Source: Microbacterium sp. MM2322 (lineage in GTDB: Bacteria; Actinomycetota; Actinomycetes; Actinomycetales; Microbacteriaceae). Taken from it: 64,000 nt of DNA. This document shows positions 63,583 to 64,000 of the stretch, in pieces. Every line of letters starts with the position of its first letter. Position 1 is the stretch's first letter. The position numbers and the translations under genes were made by a program. The stretch is from the NCBI RefSeq assembly GCF_964186585.1, contig NZ_OZ075067.1:1302001-1366000 (forward strand). Direction: 5' to 3'. The notes below the pieces were generated by a model. That model worked only from the letters and a program-made list of their open reading frames with translations. It searched no databases and was not told where the DNA came from.

Positions 63583-64000
63583 ATGGACAAGCAGCGTGAC
63601 TTCGTTCTGAGGACGATTGAGGAACGGGGGGTCAAGTTCATCCGGCTGTGGTTCACCGATGTGACGGGAACCCTCAAGTCGGTCGCGATCGCTCCGGCCG
63701 AGGTGGAGGGCGCCTTCGCGGAGGGCCTCGGCTTCGACGGCTCCGCCATCGAAGGTTTGACTCGCTCCTACGAGTCCGACCTTTTGGCGCACCCGGACCC
63801 GTCGACCTTCCAGACCCTGCCGTGGCGCGGTGAGATCGACCCGACTGCGCGCATGTTCTGCGACATCACGACGCCCGACGGCCAGCCCGCCGTCGCGGAC
63901 CCGCGGAATGTCCTGAAGCGCGCGCTGGCGAAAGCCGGCGACGCGGGCTTCACGTTCTACACGCACCCCGAGATCGAGTTCTATCTCCTGAAGTCGTCGA
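63583..64000 (+). CDS. glnA: Glutamine synthetase, GlnA2-type (partial, runs off right edge)
   Basis: The first 139 residues are present. MDKQRDFVLRTIEERGVKF, FTDVTGTLKSVAIAPAEVE, GFDGSAIEG and TFYTHPEIEFYLL match the GlnA2 branch of actinobacteria rather than GlnA1. The Glu residues of the metal site begin at HPEIEFYLL. The enzyme makes glutamine from glutamate and ammonia. The adenylylation region lies beyond the window, so its regulation cannot be judged. Confidence 0.92.
   Translation, partial: MDKQRDFVLRTIEERGVKFIRLWFTDVTGTLKSVAIAPAEVEGAFAEGLGFDGSAIEGLTRSYESDLLAHPDPSTFQTLPWRGEIDPTARMFCDITTPDGQPAVADPRNVLKRALAKAGDAGFTFYTHPEIEFYLLKSS

Overview
The window is high-GC DNA (close to 70% by eye) from an actinobacterium. 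The best fit is the family Microbacteriaceae, probably Microbacterium or a close relative. Pointers are DUF3145, a PucR-type FasR gene beside fabD-fabH-acpP-fabF, polyphosphate glucokinase, a GlnA2-type glutamine synthetase, DnaJ2-HrcA under a CIRCE element, and many genes with no leader in front of the start codon. Gene content is mostly chromosomal housekeeping. There is no prophage or CRISPR array and only one mobile unit.

Layout. 1-2788 (minus): a tight repair/membrane operon (dedA, App1-type phosphatase, HMCES, 3-methyladenine glycosylase). 2822-6759: pabB and leuS. 6781-8465: a transposable unit bounded by CTAG repeats, carrying a CatA-like acetyltransferase and an IS5-family transposase. 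It sits exactly at the stop codon of an orphan histidine kinase (8466-10088). 10169-14935: comEA-comEC, a membrane protein and holA. rpsT, a hydrolase and a very large secreted nuclease/5'-nucleotidase follow on minus to 20945. 21159-32015 is a long plus-strand run for translation, heme, heat shock and RNA maturation (lepA, DUF1990, hemW, hrcA, dnaJ, rsmE, HIT, phoH, ybeY, CNNM/CBS, era). 32054-44151 holds an oxidoreductase, a lipoprotein, leuA with a leader peptide, TRIC, recO-uppS, FrnE, a peroxidase and dusB-dgt-dnaG. 44212-49472 holds an orphan ABC ATPase, tRNA-Asn, a DeoR/DUF4406 pair, def, a DMT transporter, tRNA-Met and DUF3145. 49645-57197 (minus) is the fatty-acid block aceE-fasR-fabD-fabH-acpP-fabF. 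tRNA-Val, an APC permease, a zinc-ribbon protein, a PolA-like polymerase, rnpB, DUF4190, ppgK, a SPOR-like protein and the 5' part of glnA complete the window.

How parts work together. Pyruvate dehydrogenase E1, the FasR-type activator and the fatty-acid initiation/elongation genes lie side by side, so acetyl-CoA supply and its main consumer are physically linked. The HMCES and glycosylase genes form a plausible abasic-site unit. phoH-ybeY-CNNM-era is the usual RNA/ribosome maturation cluster.

The most interesting signals are regulatory. (1) A 16-residue leader peptide with three consecutive Leu codons precedes leuA, with four mutually exclusive pairing segments. (2) A -10 hexamer lies 6-7 nt before the start codon in about sixteen genes, including face-to-face divergent pairs and three cases where the upstream gene's TAG stop is part of the -10. 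(3) A dyad and direct repeat lie in front of fabD. (4) A UUCG-capped hairpin separates acpP from fabF. (5) The acetyltransferase-bearing IS unit has CTAG target duplications. Start sites and regulatory calls are sequence inferences without expression data.
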